Positions 1-8,985 of a DNA stretch of 64,000 bases are shown here, piece after piece. A program made the position numbers and the translations under genes. A model generated the notes under the pieces. The model worked only from the letters and a program-made list of their open reading frames with translations. It was not told the DNA's origin and did not search any database. The stretch spans positions 2,852,001-2,916,000 of the forward strand of contig NZ_CP019706.1 of assembly GCF_002101395.1 (NCBI RefSeq), in the 5' to 3' direction. Position 1 is the first letter of the stretch; every line of letters begins with the position of its first letter. The DNA comes from Pantoea alhagi. Its GTDB lineage: Bacteria > Pseudomonadota > Gammaproteobacteria > Enterobacterales > Enterobacteriaceae.

Positions 1-770
1 AGCGCTCCGGCCTTGTAATGTCCTGGAACGGCATGGCCATCTACGGCGCGCTGGCGGCTGGCGCGCCGCTGGGGCTGTGGATCCATGCGCACTGGGGGTT
101 TAGCGGGCTGGGCGTCGTTGCGCTTGTCCTGCCGCTGCTGGCACTGGCGTTGAACAGCAGGATCCGGGCGGTTCCAACCCAGAGCGGCGAACGCCCATCG
201 CTGTGGCGCGTGGTGGGACAAATTTTGTCACCGGGCAGCGCGCTGGCGCTGCAGGGCGTGGGTTTTGCGGTAATCGGCACCTTTACTTCGCTATGGTTTG
301 CAGAGCGTCACTGGGGCAATGCGGGTTTTGCCCTGAGCGCCTTTGGCGGTGCTTTTGTATTGATGCGCATCTTTTTTGGCAACTTGCCTGACCGTTTGGG
401 CGGCGTTCGCGTTGCGGTAGCTTCACTGGCCATTGAGGCGGCTGGACTGGTGCTGCTGGGATTTTCATTCAACGGCTGGATGGCGCTGGCGGGCGCAGCG
501 CTGACCGGCTGCGGCTGTTCACTGGTCTTCCCGGCGTTGGGCGTGGAAGTGGTGAAACGCGTAGCGCCTCAGGTGCGAGGCACGGCGCTGGGCGGATTCG
601 CTGCCTTTCAGGATGTGGCCTACGGCATCAGCGGACCGCTGACCGGCCTGCTGGCGACCTCGCTGGGGTATGGCTCGGTTTATTTTGCCGCTGCCGCATG
701 CGCTTTGCTTGGCCTGCTGCTGTCACTGTTAATGGTGCGTCAGGTAAAAACGCCATCCGCACTATCATAG
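1..770 (+). CDS. MFS transporter, YfcJ/YhhS-like (5' end outside window)
   Basis: The open frame runs in from the window edge (first full codon at base 3) and ends at the TAG at 768-770. About 255 residues of a major facilitator protein are visible, with roughly seven hydrophobic segments, consistent with the C-terminal half or more of a 12-TM transporter. The sequence around the first in-window Met (SWNGMAIYGALAAGAPLG) reads like the middle of the YfcJ/YhhS family rather than a start, so the ATG at 18 is probably internal. In E. coli yfcJ lies beside flk; here two extra genes lie between them. The substrate is unknown; the family is annotated as sugar or drug efflux. Confidence 0.85.
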   Translation, partial: RSGLVMSWNGMAIYGALAAGAPLGLWIHAHWGFSGLGVVALVLPLLALALNSRIRAVPTQSGERPSLWRVVGQILSPGSALALQGVGFAVIGTFTSLWFAERHWGNAGFALSAFGGAFVLMRIFFGNLPDRLGGVRVAVASLAIEAAGLVLLGFSFNGWMALAGAALTGCGCSLVFPALGVEVVKRVAPQVRGTALGGFAAFQDVAYGISGPLTGLLATSLGYGSVYFAAAACALLGLLLSLLMVRQVKTPSALS

Positions 771-797
771 CGCTTATCACTACTGGCGGGCATAGAT

Positions 798-2264
798 TCA
801 GAACAGGGCCGCCAGCCGGTTCACGCCGCTGATGATTTCCGCGCGCTCCAGCGCGGAAAACCCCAGCAGCCAGCCCTGCTGTTCCGGCATATCGTTAAGC
901 CAGCAGGGTGCCAGACGCGGCAACAGCAGCTGTTGCGCCGCTGCCCGTGCGGTCAGTTCAGCTTCATCCCCTTTACGCAGTAAAACCGTCATCTGCAGGC
1001 CGCCACGGCAGGGCAGTATCTCCAGCTGATCGGGCAACAGGGTGGTAAGCCGCTCCTGCAACAGATCACGCCGGCTGTGATAAAGCTGGCGCATCAGCCG
1101 CAGATGCGCTGCGTAATGGCCCTGCTCAATAAAGGCTGTGGTCACCGCCTGCGGCAGTTGTGCGCTGTGCCCATCCATCACGCTTCGTAAACGGATCAGC
1201 GGCGTCACCAGCGGTTCAGGCACCACCATCCATGCCAGACGCAGCGAAGGGAACAGCGATTTGGAAAAGGTGCCAAGATAGATGGTGCGCTGTGGCGCCA
1301 GTCCCTGCATGGCGGGCATCGGCTGCGCGTCGTACCAGAATTCGCTGTCGTAATCATCTTCGATAATCCAGCTTTGCCGCTTTTCTGCCAGCGCCAGCCA
1401 CGCCAGCCGACGTTCAAGGCTAAGCGCCGGGCCAGCGGGATATTGATGCGAAGGCGTTAGGTAGATAAGCCGTGGCGTACCGTCGCCGGGTACGGCTCCC
1501 TGCTCATCAACCGCTACGCCAGTCACGCGCGCGCCTGCGCTATGAAAAGCGTGGCGCGCTCCGGGATAGCCCGGATTTTCCATCCATACCTCTTCGCCGC
1601 TGTCGAGCAGTAGCAGCGCCAGCATCTGTAATGCCTGCTGCGAGCTGGTTAACACCAGCAACTGCTCAGGCTCACAGCGCACGCCGCGCGCCTGAGCCAG
1701 CCAGGTGCTTAATGCCTGACGCAGCGGCAGCCAGCCTTGTGGATCGCCATAACGCATCAGGGCGTTACCATGCAGTTTTTGCTGGCGAGCAGTGAGCCTG
1801 CGCCAAAGCTCATGAGGAAATGCGCGCAGTTCCGGCGAGCCAGCGGCAAAAGCGTGAGGAAAGGGCGGATCCTGGCAGCCTCCGCTGGTGATGACCGTAG
1901 CTGCTCGTGCTGAAGGGGTAAAGGACAACGCGGCGGTGGATCTGCTGGCGGCGGGAGCGCGCACCGTAATAGCCACAAACGTTCCCTGGCCGGTTTTGCG
2001 ATGCAGATAGCCTTCGCTTTCCAGCTGGCCGTAGGCGGCCTCTGCCGTTACCCGTGACAGTTTTAGCTCAGCGGCCAATAAACGCGAAGAGGGCAGACGG
2101 CTTCCTGCCGGCAGGCTGCCTTCGCTAATGGTCTGACGCAGCGCGCCGCAGAGCCGGTCACGCCGGGTCGCGCCCGTTTGGGCGGCGTAAAGCATGGAGA
2201 TACGTGCGCTAAGCGAGGCCATAATGGGTCTTATCAGCAAAGAATAATCGGTATCAGTCATCAT
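798..2264 (-). CDS. MocR/PdxR-type GntR regulator with aminotransferase domain
   Basis: The 488-aa product has an N-terminal GntR winged helix (about residues 35-98) and a C-terminal fold-type I aminotransferase-like domain (about 135-488). K335 in GTFSKSLFP matches the PLP-binding lysine, and the EDDYDSEF segment at 302-309 matches the cofactor site. This is the MocR subfamily, in which PLP or an amino-PLP adduct acts as effector. It is divergent from a rhodanese gene with only 45 bp between the listed starts, so it probably regulates that gene and itself. The start is uncertain: no clear Shine-Dalgarno precedes the first ATG pair, and Met15 (ATG ending at 2222) is an alternative that would clear the putative operator. 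Whether it is PdxR proper cannot be told. Confidence 0.9.
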   Translation of the reverse strand: MMTDTDYSLLIRPIMASLSARISMLYAAQTGATRRDRLCGALRQTISEGSLPAGSRLPSSRLLAAELKLSRVTAEAAYGQLESEGYLHRKTGQGTFVAITVRAPAASRSTAALSFTPSARAATVITSGGCQDPPFPHAFAAGSPELRAFPHELWRRLTARQQKLHGNALMRYGDPQGWLPLRQALSTWLAQARGVRCEPEQLLVLTSSQQALQMLALLLLDSGEEVWMENPGYPGARHAFHSAGARVTGVAVDEQGAVPGDGTPRLIYLTPSHQYPAGPALSLERRLAWLALAEKRQSWIIEDDYDSEFWYDAQPMPAMQGLAPQRTIYLGTFSKSLFPSLRLAWMVVPEPLVTPLIRLRSVMDGHSAQLPQAVTTAFIEQGHYAAHLRLMRQLYHSRRDLLQERLTTLLPDQLEILPCRGGLQMTVLLRKGDEAELTARAAAQQLLLPRLAPCWLNDMPEQQGWLLGFSALERAEIISGVNRLAALF

Positions 2265-2276
2265 ACCGAAGTACCG
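2248..2276. promoter_or_regulatory. Candidate MocR operator: TACCG repeats
   Basis: TCGGTAT (2248-2254) and ATACCGA (2263-2269) form an inverted repeat, and a further TACCG in direct orientation lies at 2272-2276. Inverted plus direct repeats in a short divergent gap are typical of MocR-family sites. The site covers the annotated mocR start codon, implying autoregulation or a downstream start. Confidence 0.45.
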
Positions 2277-2309
2277 TTATGATGGCAGAAAAACCAACGG
2301 AGAAAAAAC

Positions 2310-2762
2310 ATGTCAATGACTTCCAGCGTTCTGGCTTTCCCCCCACCTGAAGCGGAGGCCAGCGCAGTCTGGCTGGCACATAAACTGGCGTATTACGCTG
2401 ATGCATGGGACGTAGCCGAAGACTTAGCCAATGGCGTAACGGATATCGTGGTAATAGATGCACGTTCAGCGCAGGCGTGGCAGGCCGGGCATATCTGCGG
2501 CGCAGTGAATTTTCCCCATCGCGATATGACGCCGGAGAGTCTGGCGCGCCTCGATCGCAGCAAGGTCTATATCACCTACTGCGATGGCATCGGCTGCAAT
2601 GGTTCGACTAAGGCGGCGTGGAAACTGGCCAGCGCCGGGCTGCGGGTAAAGGAGCTGATCGGCGGACTCGATTTTTGGCGTCGCGACCAGCATCCGGTTG
2701 TTACGGGAGATAGCCCTGGTGAATGGCCGCAGCAGGCTACGGCGCGTGACTGCGGCTGTTAA
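2310..2762 (+). CDS. Rhodanese-like single-domain protein
   Basis: The 150-aa protein has one rhodanese domain (about residues 25-130). The VVIDARSAQAWQAGHICGAVNFPH segment is split here into its two hallmarks: the IDAR aspartate-containing strand near residue 50 and GHICGAVNFPH near 60-70. The active-site loop starts at Cys91 (YCDGIGC), which would carry a persulfide. The protein ends in Asp-Cys-Gly-Cys, an unusual C-terminal cysteine pair that could relay sulfur or bind metal (inference). GGAG lies 8 bases before the ATG. It is divergent from the MocR regulator and its stop abuts the flk stop. The acceptor substrate is unknown. Confidence 0.85.
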   Translation: MSMTSSVLAFPPPEAEASAVWLAHKLAYYADAWDVAEDLANGVTDIVVIDARSAQAWQAGHICGAVNFPHRDMTPESLARLDRSKVYITYCDGIGCNGSTKAAWKLASAGLRVKELIGGLDFWRRDQHPVVTGDSPGEWPQQATARDCGC

Positions 2763-3809
2763 TTAAAACAGCAGCCAAAGCAGGCCGATAACCAGCAGCA
2801 CTATCAGCGCCGCCAGAGCAGGCCGGTTCGCCAGCGGCTGCAGCGGAGCCGGAAGCCAGGGAACCAGCGGATTATAGATAGGTTGCGGATTAATATCGCT
2901 GGCTGCCCGCGGCGTCTCGCTTTCGCTAATGCGTTCGGCGCGACGGGAAAATAGCAGATTCAGCAGATCCTGTGCCTGCGCGGTAGTCAAAATGGTCTGC
3001 GGCGTCGCCTGGAAATTCTGCTGGCTGTACGTTTCCAGCATCTGCTGTTCAGCATTATCCAGCGGATGCTTCAGCGCGGTCTCCAGCATATGCAGCGTTG
3101 GCGCATGCTGCTGGCTCAGTGTCTGACGAACCTGCAAATATTGCGTCAGCAGCGGAAAGTGGCGTAACGGGATAGGATCGCCGCTTTTCAGACCGACCAG
3201 CTTCAGGGCCGATGACCAGACCGTTGAGGGCTGCTCGCCGGTTGCGGCTGCCAATTTGACCACTTGTTGATTCAGCGTCTGATGTTCTGCAGGCAGCAGC
3301 GAGCGATCGCTGTTACGCGTTAACTGCGGCTGCGGAATGGTCATTTGCCCATTCTGCAACATGGTCAGCACCTGACGTAGCTGATCCTGCGACAGCGAAC
3401 TGAGCACCGTATGACCAAAATGCTGGCGGATAAAATCGCTAACGGCCTGCCGGTTATTGCCCTGCGGCAGCAGCTCGGTCAGCTGGTGTAACAGTTGGCG
3501 GGTAGCGTGATTATTTTGTACCTGCGTAAGCCTGCCATTAAGAAAGTTTTCCGCAGCGGGGAAGTGGCGCGACTGCAACTCGGCATCGTTTTTCACTCCC
3601 ACCTCACGGCGTAATCCCGCCCACAGCTCAGGCGCTTTCAGGGTACTGAGCGACATAATGCGCACCACCAGCCTTTCCAGCGTAGTGCGCTGGCCAGGAG
3701 AAAGCGGTTGCTCGCCGGGTGTGCCGCCGCTGCGCGGGGCCTGGCCGGATACGCCGGGTACAGTAGTACGATCGCCCTGGGGCGCGCCGGGGCCAGTAAG
3801 AGGTTGCAT
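2763..3809 (-). CDS. flk: Flk, flagellar regulator (hook-length/FlgM secretion checkpoint)
   Basis: The 348-aa product matches Flk: a Pro/Gln-rich N-terminus starting MQPLTGPG, a long Gln-rich soluble region, and a single C-terminal hydrophobic anchor (about the last 22 residues, ending LLWLLF). The family is inner-membrane-anchored with its bulk in the cytoplasm and couples flagellar assembly to FlgM export. I chose the ATG at 3807-3809 because AGGAT lies just upstream and it matches the known N-terminus; the open frame extends nine codons further. It lies upstream of pdxB on the opposite strand, as in E. coli, but with an EamA/AraC pair inserted between them. It is slightly longer than the E. 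coli protein (about 331 aa). Confidence 0.93.
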   Translation of the reverse strand: MQPLTGPGAPQGDRTTVPGVSGQAPRSGGTPGEQPLSPGQRTTLERLVVRIMSLSTLKAPELWAGLRREVGVKNDAELQSRHFPAAENFLNGRLTQVQNNHATRQLLHQLTELLPQGNNRQAVSDFIRQHFGHTVLSSLSQDQLRQVLTMLQNGQMTIPQPQLTRNSDRSLLPAEHQTLNQQVVKLAAATGEQPSTVWSSALKLVGLKSGDPIPLRHFPLLTQYLQVRQTLSQQHAPTLHMLETALKHPLDNAEQQMLETYSQQNFQATPQTILTTAQAQDLLNLLFSRRAERISESETPRAASDINPQPIYNPLVPWLPAPLQPLANRPALAALIVLLVIGLLWLLF

Positions 3810-4010
3810 GGCGGAATCCTTAAAACGGCAGGTCAATATCCGGGGCGCGCCGGAAAAATAGAATAGTCGGCTATGATACCAATCCTGGCGCGGAAAATGT
3901 AGGGAATCAGGTGGGATAATTCATTACTGGCGGCGTTTATTACGGGCCGATGCGGGGAAGTCGCAGCACCGGCCCGATTCAGCGCGGAAAAAGCATACAA
4001 TCTCAGCGTG

Positions 4011-4913
4011 TCAGGCCGCCGGATCGTTAGCCGCACGCTGCGCGGCAGTCAGCGGTATGCGCAGGCGCTGCGCCACAATCACGCCAAGCAGCGTAATGCC
4101 GCCGCCGATAAAATGATAACTTTGCAGGGTTTCATGCAAAAACAGCACGGCAATTATCGCAGTAAATATCGGCACCAGATTCATGAAAATGCTGGTAGTG
4201 CTGGCACCCATGCGCAGTACGCCCTGGATCCAGAGGAATGGCGCGATAATCGAGGCGGGAATACCGGCAAACAGCACCAGCGGGATATTCTGGGCGGTCA
4301 GGCTGATATCCGGCGCACGTAAAAAGCCGGGAATTAGCAACAGTACACCGAAGAAAATCTGCATATAGAGGCTTTGCCAGCCCGGCAGGGTAAGCGCCCA
4401 GCGCCGGGTCAGGACACCATACAGTGCGTACGAGGTTGAGGCGGCAAACATCATTAGTTCGCCGTTGCCCATACCGTGCGTCAGCAGCTGAGCCGGGTTC
4501 CCCTGGCTTACCAGCCAGGTAAGTCCACCGAATGAAAGCAGGCTTCCCAGCAGAATTCCCAACGTCGGCGCAACACGCAGAATAACCACGCTTAACAGTA
4601 CCGTCAGCAGCGGGATCAACGCGTTCAGGATGCCCATAAACAGAGCGGTCACGCTGTGCGCTGCGTAATAGGTCAGGCACTGGTACAGCACCATACCCAA
4701 CAGGCCAAGCACCAGCAGCTTCCACCATACCTGCGCCACCTCACGACGATTGCGCCAGACGGCAGGCAGTACAAAGGGCGTTAGCGCCAGCAGCGCCAGC
4801 AGCCAGCGATAAAGGGAGATTGCCGCCGGATCGATAGCGCCAGCGGAAAGCTTGCTGACAATGGCGTTAACCGACCAGATCAGCACCGCAAACAAGGGAA
4901 ATAAAAAGCTCAT
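4011..4913 (-). CDS. DMT-superfamily (EamA) inner-membrane exporter
   Basis: The 300-aa protein has about ten hydrophobic segments arranged as two EamA halves (roughly residues 1-135 and 150-285), the standard length and layout of this family. Family members export amino acids or other metabolites. The gene is divergent from an AraC-type regulator across a 128-bp gap, a common arrangement in which the regulator controls the exporter. No substrate can be named from sequence. Confidence 0.88.
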   Translation of the reverse strand: MSFLFPLFAVLIWSVNAIVSKLSAGAIDPAAISLYRWLLALLALTPFVLPAVWRNRREVAQVWWKLLVLGLLGMVLYQCLTYYAAHSVTALFMGILNALIPLLTVLLSVVILRVAPTLGILLGSLLSFGGLTWLVSQGNPAQLLTHGMGNGELMMFAASTSYALYGVLTRRWALTLPGWQSLYMQIFFGVLLLIPGFLRAPDISLTAQNIPLVLFAGIPASIIAPFLWIQGVLRMGASTTSIFMNLVPIFTAIIAVLFLHETLQSYHFIGGGITLLGVIVAQRLRIPLTAAQRAANDPAA

Positions 4914-5041
4914 AATGGTTTCAACGTCTTTGAATCAATAGTGGGCAGTGTACGCTTGTCCGTTTTCAGACAGATAGTTAATATCAGACAAAATTTATCA
5001 CTGACCGGACAGACAGGCGTTCGGCGCAGCCGGGAGAAAAG

Positions 5042-5830
5042 ATGGTTCAGCTTGTTTATCAGGAACCCGCTTTTGCCAGCGATTTCCGTTTCTTCCTGCG
5101 TTATGAGCAAACCAATGCCCGCACGGAATATTTGCCGCACGCGCACCGCTGGGGGCAACTGATTTTTGTCGAAGGGAACGTATTGCAGATAGAGGCGGAG
5201 GGCAAACGCCTGCTGACGCCCGCCGCGTTCCCGGTCTGGATCCCGCCTGAGCATCAACATGCCAGCTATAACCATAAGCATACCCGGCTACTGACCTTTA
5301 ATATCGCTGTGGAACGCTGCGTCGGCATGCCAACACAGGCCTGCCTGATCCAAAGCGGTCCGATCGTTAAGGCGATTATGGCCGATTTCGCCGCACGGCA
5401 GCTGCATATGCCGCAGACCACGGCTGATTTACGTCTCTGCGAAGTGGTGCTGGATCAACTGTTGCAGGTGCCGGTGCAGGAGAGCTATCTGCCGCGCTCC
5501 GATGATAAATATCTGGCACCGGTGCTGCAGGCGCTGGAAAACCATCCCGGCGATAACCGTACGCTGGCGCAGTGGGCGAAGCAGGTCTATACCACCGAGC
5601 GTACGCTGGCGCGGCGCTGTCAGGCTCAGTTGGGGATGACTTTTAGCGAGTGGCGACAGCGGCTGCGATTCCTGCAGGCGATTTCGCTGCTGGAGCAGGG
5701 GATGCAGGTGCAGGATATTGCGCTGGAACTGGGCTACAGTTCCTCTTCCGCGCTGATTGTTATGTTTCAGCAGCAGGCGGGCACCACGCCGGAGCGCTAC
5801 CGGGCGCGTCGACGGCACGTCGCGGCATGA
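5042..5830 (+). CDS. AraC-family transcriptional regulator
   Basis: The 262-aa protein has an N-terminal cupin-like ligand domain (about residues 15-100, including LPHAHRWGQL) and a C-terminal double helix-turn-helix (about 165-255; second helix around DIALELGYSSSSALIVMFQ, then the typical GTTPERYR end). The length and LPHAH motif resemble YdeC/NimR-type regulators that sit beside efflux genes. It is divergent from the EamA exporter and probably senses that exporter's substrate or a toxic analogue (inference). The gap contains TGTCCG and CGGACA elements in opposite orientations that could be binding sites. Confidence 0.88.
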   Translation: MVQLVYQEPAFASDFRFFLRYEQTNARTEYLPHAHRWGQLIFVEGNVLQIEAEGKRLLTPAAFPVWIPPEHQHASYNHKHTRLLTFNIAVERCVGMPTQACLIQSGPIVKAIMADFAARQLHMPQTTADLRLCEVVLDQLLQVPVQESYLPRSDDKYLAPVLQALENHPGDNRTLAQWAKQVYTTERTLARRCQAQLGMTFSEWRQRLRFLQAISLLEQGMQVQDIALELGYSSSSALIVMFQQQAGTTPERYRARRRHVAA

Positions 5831-5891
5831 ATTCCCTGTCTGGATATGGCAACATAACCGCCAATTTTTCAGTCGATGCAGGAAAGCCGTT

Positions 5892-7025
5892 GTGAAAATT
5901 CTGGTAGATGAAAATATGCCTTATGCCCGTGAGCTATTTAGCCGCACCGGGGAGGTGGTTGCGGTACCCGGTCGGCCCGTTCCCACCGGGGCGCTGAACG
6001 ATGCGGATGCGCTGATGGTACGCTCGGTCACTAAGGTGAATGAGGCGCTGCTGGGCGGCAAAGGGATAAAGTTTGTTGGCACCGCCACGGCGGGTACCGA
6101 TCATGTCGATGAGGATTTTCTGGCGCGCGCCGGGATTGGTTTTTCCGCTGCGCCCGGCTGCAACGCCATCGCCGTAGTGGAGTACGTTTTTTCTGCGCTG
6201 CTGATGCTGGCGGAACGTGACGGCTTTCAGCTACGCGATCGCACCGTGGGAATTGTCGGCGTTGGCAACGTTGGCGGTCGTCTGCAAAAACGGCTGGAAG
6301 CACTGGGCATTAAGACGCTGCTGTGCGATCCGCCGCGTGCCGATCGCGGCGACGCGGGTGAGTTTCATTCACTGGAGAAGCTGGTGGCGGAAGCGGATGT
6401 GCTGACCTTCCATACGCCGCTGCATAAAGCGGGACCTTATCGGACGCTGCACCTGGCCGATGAAACGCTGCTGCAGGCGTTGAAGCCAGACTCAATTTTA
6501 ATCAACGCCTGCCGTGGACCGGTGGTGGATAACGCCGCCTTGCTGCGGGTGCTGCAGCAGCGTCGCGATTTAAGCGTGGTGCTGGATGTGTGGGAACCGG
6601 AGCCGGATCTGAACGTGGCGCTGCTGGAGCGGGTAGATATTGGCACCCCGCATATTGCTGGCTATACGCTGGAAGGAAAAGCGCGCGGCACCACGCAGGT
6701 GTTTGAAGCCTGGACGCGCTTTATCGGTCAGGCGCAGCAGGTGGAGCTGGAGACACTGCTGCCTGCGCCGGAGTTTGGCTGCATTACGCTGCGCGGCCCG
6801 CTCGATCAGCCAACGCTAAAACGTCTGGCGCATCTGGTGTATGATGTGCGCCGCGATGATGCGCCGCTGAGAAAAGTCGCAGGCCAGCCCGGTGAATTTG
6901 ATCGCCTGCGCAAGCAATATCTGGAACGACGCGAATGGTCATCGCTGCGGGTTGAGTGTGATAACGCTGACGCGGCGGCATTGCTGCAACAGCTGGGCTT
7001 TAATGCGGTCCATCAGCCAGCATAA
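5892..7025 (+). CDS. pdxB: Erythronate-4-phosphate dehydrogenase
   Basis: The 377-aa enzyme oxidises 4-phospho-D-erythronate to the 2-oxo acid in the deoxyxylulose-5-phosphate-dependent PLP pathway. It belongs to the D-2-hydroxyacid dehydrogenases: the Rossmann motif VGIVGVGNVGGRL is near residue 120, the catalytic Arg lies in NACRGPVVD near 207, and the His in TPHIAGYTLEGK near 255. A C-terminal PdxB dimerisation domain follows. I chose the GTG at 5892 (VKILVDENMPYAREL) because it gives the family length of about 378 aa; the frame is open further upstream into the araC gene. It is followed by a hairpin region and then usg-truA. Confidence 0.97.
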   Translation: MKILVDENMPYARELFSRTGEVVAVPGRPVPTGALNDADALMVRSVTKVNEALLGGKGIKFVGTATAGTDHVDEDFLARAGIGFSAAPGCNAIAVVEYVFSALLMLAERDGFQLRDRTVGIVGVGNVGGRLQKRLEALGIKTLLCDPPRADRGDAGEFHSLEKLVAEADVLTFHTPLHKAGPYRTLHLADETLLQALKPDSILINACRGPVVDNAALLRVLQQRRDLSVVLDVWEPEPDLNVALLERVDIGTPHIAGYTLEGKARGTTQVFEAWTRFIGQAQQVELETLLPAPEFGCITLRGPLDQPTLKRLAHLVYDVRRDDAPLRKVAGQPGEFDRLRKQYLERREWSSLRVECDNADAAALLQQLGFNAVHQPA

Positions 7026-7030
7026 CCCTT

Positions 7031-7064
7031 ATTATTTCGCCTGCGCTTATCGCAGGGGAATAAT
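7031..7064 (+). other. Intergenic hairpin downstream of pdxB
   Basis: A perfect 6-bp stem CCTGCG/CGCAGG with loop CTTAT is flanked by a second complementary pair ATTATT/AATAAT. It lies just after the pdxB stop and before the terminator-like hairpin, so it may protect the pdxB 3' end. Confidence 0.5.
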
Positions 7065-7075
7065 CTGAATCAACG

Positions 7076-7104
7076 GGCGGTGAATATCACCGCCTTCTGT
7101 TTTT
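7076..7104 (+). terminator. Terminator-like hairpin between pdxB and usg
   Basis: The perfect 8-bp stem GGCGGTGA/TCACCGCC with a 3-nt loop is followed by TTCTGTTTTT. It could end or attenuate pdxB transcription before usg, which starts 26 bases later. Confidence 0.7.
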
Positions 7105-7129
7105 ATGTCATTGTCTGGAGTAAACCAAC

Positions 7130-8140
7130 ATGTCTGACGGCTGGAATATTGCGCTTTTAGGCGCGACAGGCGCAGTAGGGAACGCTTTACTGGAGTTGCT
7201 GGCCGAACGCCAGTTCCCGGTTGGTGAAATGTATTTGTTGGCAAGCGAGCGTAGCGCTGGAGAAAGCGTACGGTTTGCCGGGCACTCTTTGCGTGTTCAG
7301 GACGCCAGTGAGTTTGACTGGTCGCAGGCGCAGCTGGCCTTTTTTGTGGCCGGTCGCGAGGCGTCGGCGCGCTACGCAGAGGAAGCCGCCAGCGCGGGTT
7401 GTCTGGTGATCGACAGCAGCGATCTGTTTGCGCTGGAACCCGATGTGCCGCTGGTGGTGCCGGATGTGAATCCTCAGGTACTGGCAGACTACCGTAACCG
7501 CAATATCATCAGCGTTGCGGACAGCCTGACCAGTCAGCTGCTGAGTGCCATCAAGCCGCTTACCGATCAGGCCGGTCTGGGCCGTCTGCAGGTGACTAAT
7601 CTGCTGTCGGTATCGGCGCACGGCAAGGCGGCAGTAGATTCGCTGGCGGGCGAAAGCGCGCGTCTGCTGAACGGCCTGCCAGCTGAAGAGCATCACTTTG
7701 GCCGTCAGCTGGCGTTTAACCTGCTGCCGCAGTTGCCGGACAACACCGGCAGCGTGGAAAGCGAACGTCGGCTGGTTGAACAGGTGCGTAAAGTACTGCA
7801 GGACGAAGGATTACCGATCGCGGTCAGCAGCGTGCAGGCGCCGGTGTTTTACGGCAATGCGCAGATTGTGCATCTGGAAAGCCTGCGTCCGCTTTCTGCG
7901 GAAGAGGCGCGCGATGAGCTGTCGCGCATTGATGAGATTGTGTTGTCGGATGAAAACAGCTATCCGACCCAGGTAACGGATGCCTCAGATAATGCCAATC
8001 TCAACGTGGGTTGTCTGCGTAACGATTACGGTATCCCGGAGCTGCTGCAGTTCTGGTCGGTGGCCGATAATGTGCGCTTCGGCGGCGCGCTGATGGCGAT
8101 AAAAACTGCTGAAAAGCTGGTACAGGAGTATCTGTACTAA
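7130..8140 (+). CDS. usg: Usg, aspartate-semialdehyde-dehydrogenase-like protein
   Basis: The 336-aa protein has the Asd fold: an N-terminal NADP-binding region (LLGATGAVGNALLELL near residues 8-23) and a C-terminal dimerisation domain. The region that carries the catalytic cysteine in true Asd reads ISVADSLTSQLL here, and the only cysteines are elsewhere (near residues 97 and 297). It is therefore unlikely to be an active semialdehyde dehydrogenase; E. coli Usg shows the same degeneracy, and the function of the family is not established. It lies in the conserved pdxB-usg-truA order, and its stop overlaps the truA start by one base (TAATG). Confidence 0.93.
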   Translation: MSDGWNIALLGATGAVGNALLELLAERQFPVGEMYLLASERSAGESVRFAGHSLRVQDASEFDWSQAQLAFFVAGREASARYAEEAASAGCLVIDSSDLFALEPDVPLVVPDVNPQVLADYRNRNIISVADSLTSQLLSAIKPLTDQAGLGRLQVTNLLSVSAHGKAAVDSLAGESARLLNGLPAEEHHFGRQLAFNLLPQLPDNTGSVESERRLVEQVRKVLQDEGLPIAVSSVQAPVFYGNAQIVHLESLRPLSAEEARDELSRIDEIVLSDENSYPTQVTDASDNANLNVGCLRNDYGIPELLQFWSVADNVRFGGALMAIKTAEKLVQEYLY

Positions 8141-8952
8141 TGACGCAGGCGGTTAACCCGGGCGCCTGTAAACTGGCGCTCGGTATTGAATATGACGGCA
8201 GCCGTTATTATGGCTGGCAGCGACAGCAGGAAGTGCGCAGCGTGCAGGCACGTCTGGAGCAGGCGCTGTCGCAGGTGGCAAACCATGACGTTACGGTATT
8301 TTGTGCCGGACGTACCGATGCGGGCGTACACGGCACCGGCCAGGTGGTGCATTTTGAAACCACATCGGTACGGAAAGACGCCGCCTGGACGTTGGGCGTT
8401 AACGCTAATCTGCCGGACGATATTGCTGTGCGTTGGGTAAAAGCGGTGCCGGACGAATTTCATGCGCGTTTTAGCGCAACGGCGCGGCGTTATCGCTATG
8501 TGATTTATAATCACCGGCTGCGTCCGGCGATTTTGCACGGTGGCGTAACGCATTTTCATCTGCCGCTGGATGTGGAAAAAATGCACCGCGCCGGGCAGTG
8601 TTTGTTGGGCGAAAACGACTTTACCTCGTTTCGTGCGGTGCAGTGTCAGTCGCGCACGCCCTGGCGTAATGTAATGCACCTTAACGTCAGCCGCCACGGC
8701 GGTTATGTGGTGGTGGATATCAAGGCTAACGCGTTTGTTCATCATATGGTGCGCAATATCGTTGGCAGTCTGCTGGAGATCGGCTGTGGCAATCAGCCCG
8801 AAGGCTGGATGGCTGAGCTGCTGGCGGCCAAAGATCGTAAGCTGGCCGCCGCAACGGCCAAAGCGGAGGGACTTTATTTAGTCGCCGTTGATTACCCGGC
8901 GCATTTTGCTTTACCCCGGCCTCCGATGGGGCCGCTGTTTCTCGAAGATTAA
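8140..8952 (+). CDS. truA: tRNA pseudouridine(38-40) synthase
   Basis: The 270-aa enzyme converts U38, U39 and U40 of the tRNA anticodon arm to pseudouridine. The catalytic aspartate lies in CAGRTDAGVHGTGQVVHF near residue 60. The length equals the E. coli enzyme. It is translationally coupled to usg by a one-base overlap and precedes dedA by 33 bases. Confidence 0.97.
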   Translation: MTQAVNPGACKLALGIEYDGSRYYGWQRQQEVRSVQARLEQALSQVANHDVTVFCAGRTDAGVHGTGQVVHFETTSVRKDAAWTLGVNANLPDDIAVRWVKAVPDEFHARFSATARRYRYVIYNHRLRPAILHGGVTHFHLPLDVEKMHRAGQCLLGENDFTSFRAVQCQSRTPWRNVMHLNVSRHGGYVVVDIKANAFVHHMVRNIVGSLLEIGCGNQPEGWMAELLAAKDRKLAAATAKAEGLYLVAVDYPAHFALPRPPMGPLFLED

Positions 8953-8985
8953 CTTTCAGGCGCTGCCGCTCACTAAGGAAGAGTT

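Noticed and set aside
8137..8745. 202-codon minus-strand open frame over truA
   Set aside because: Antisense to truA, whose frame is fully conserved.
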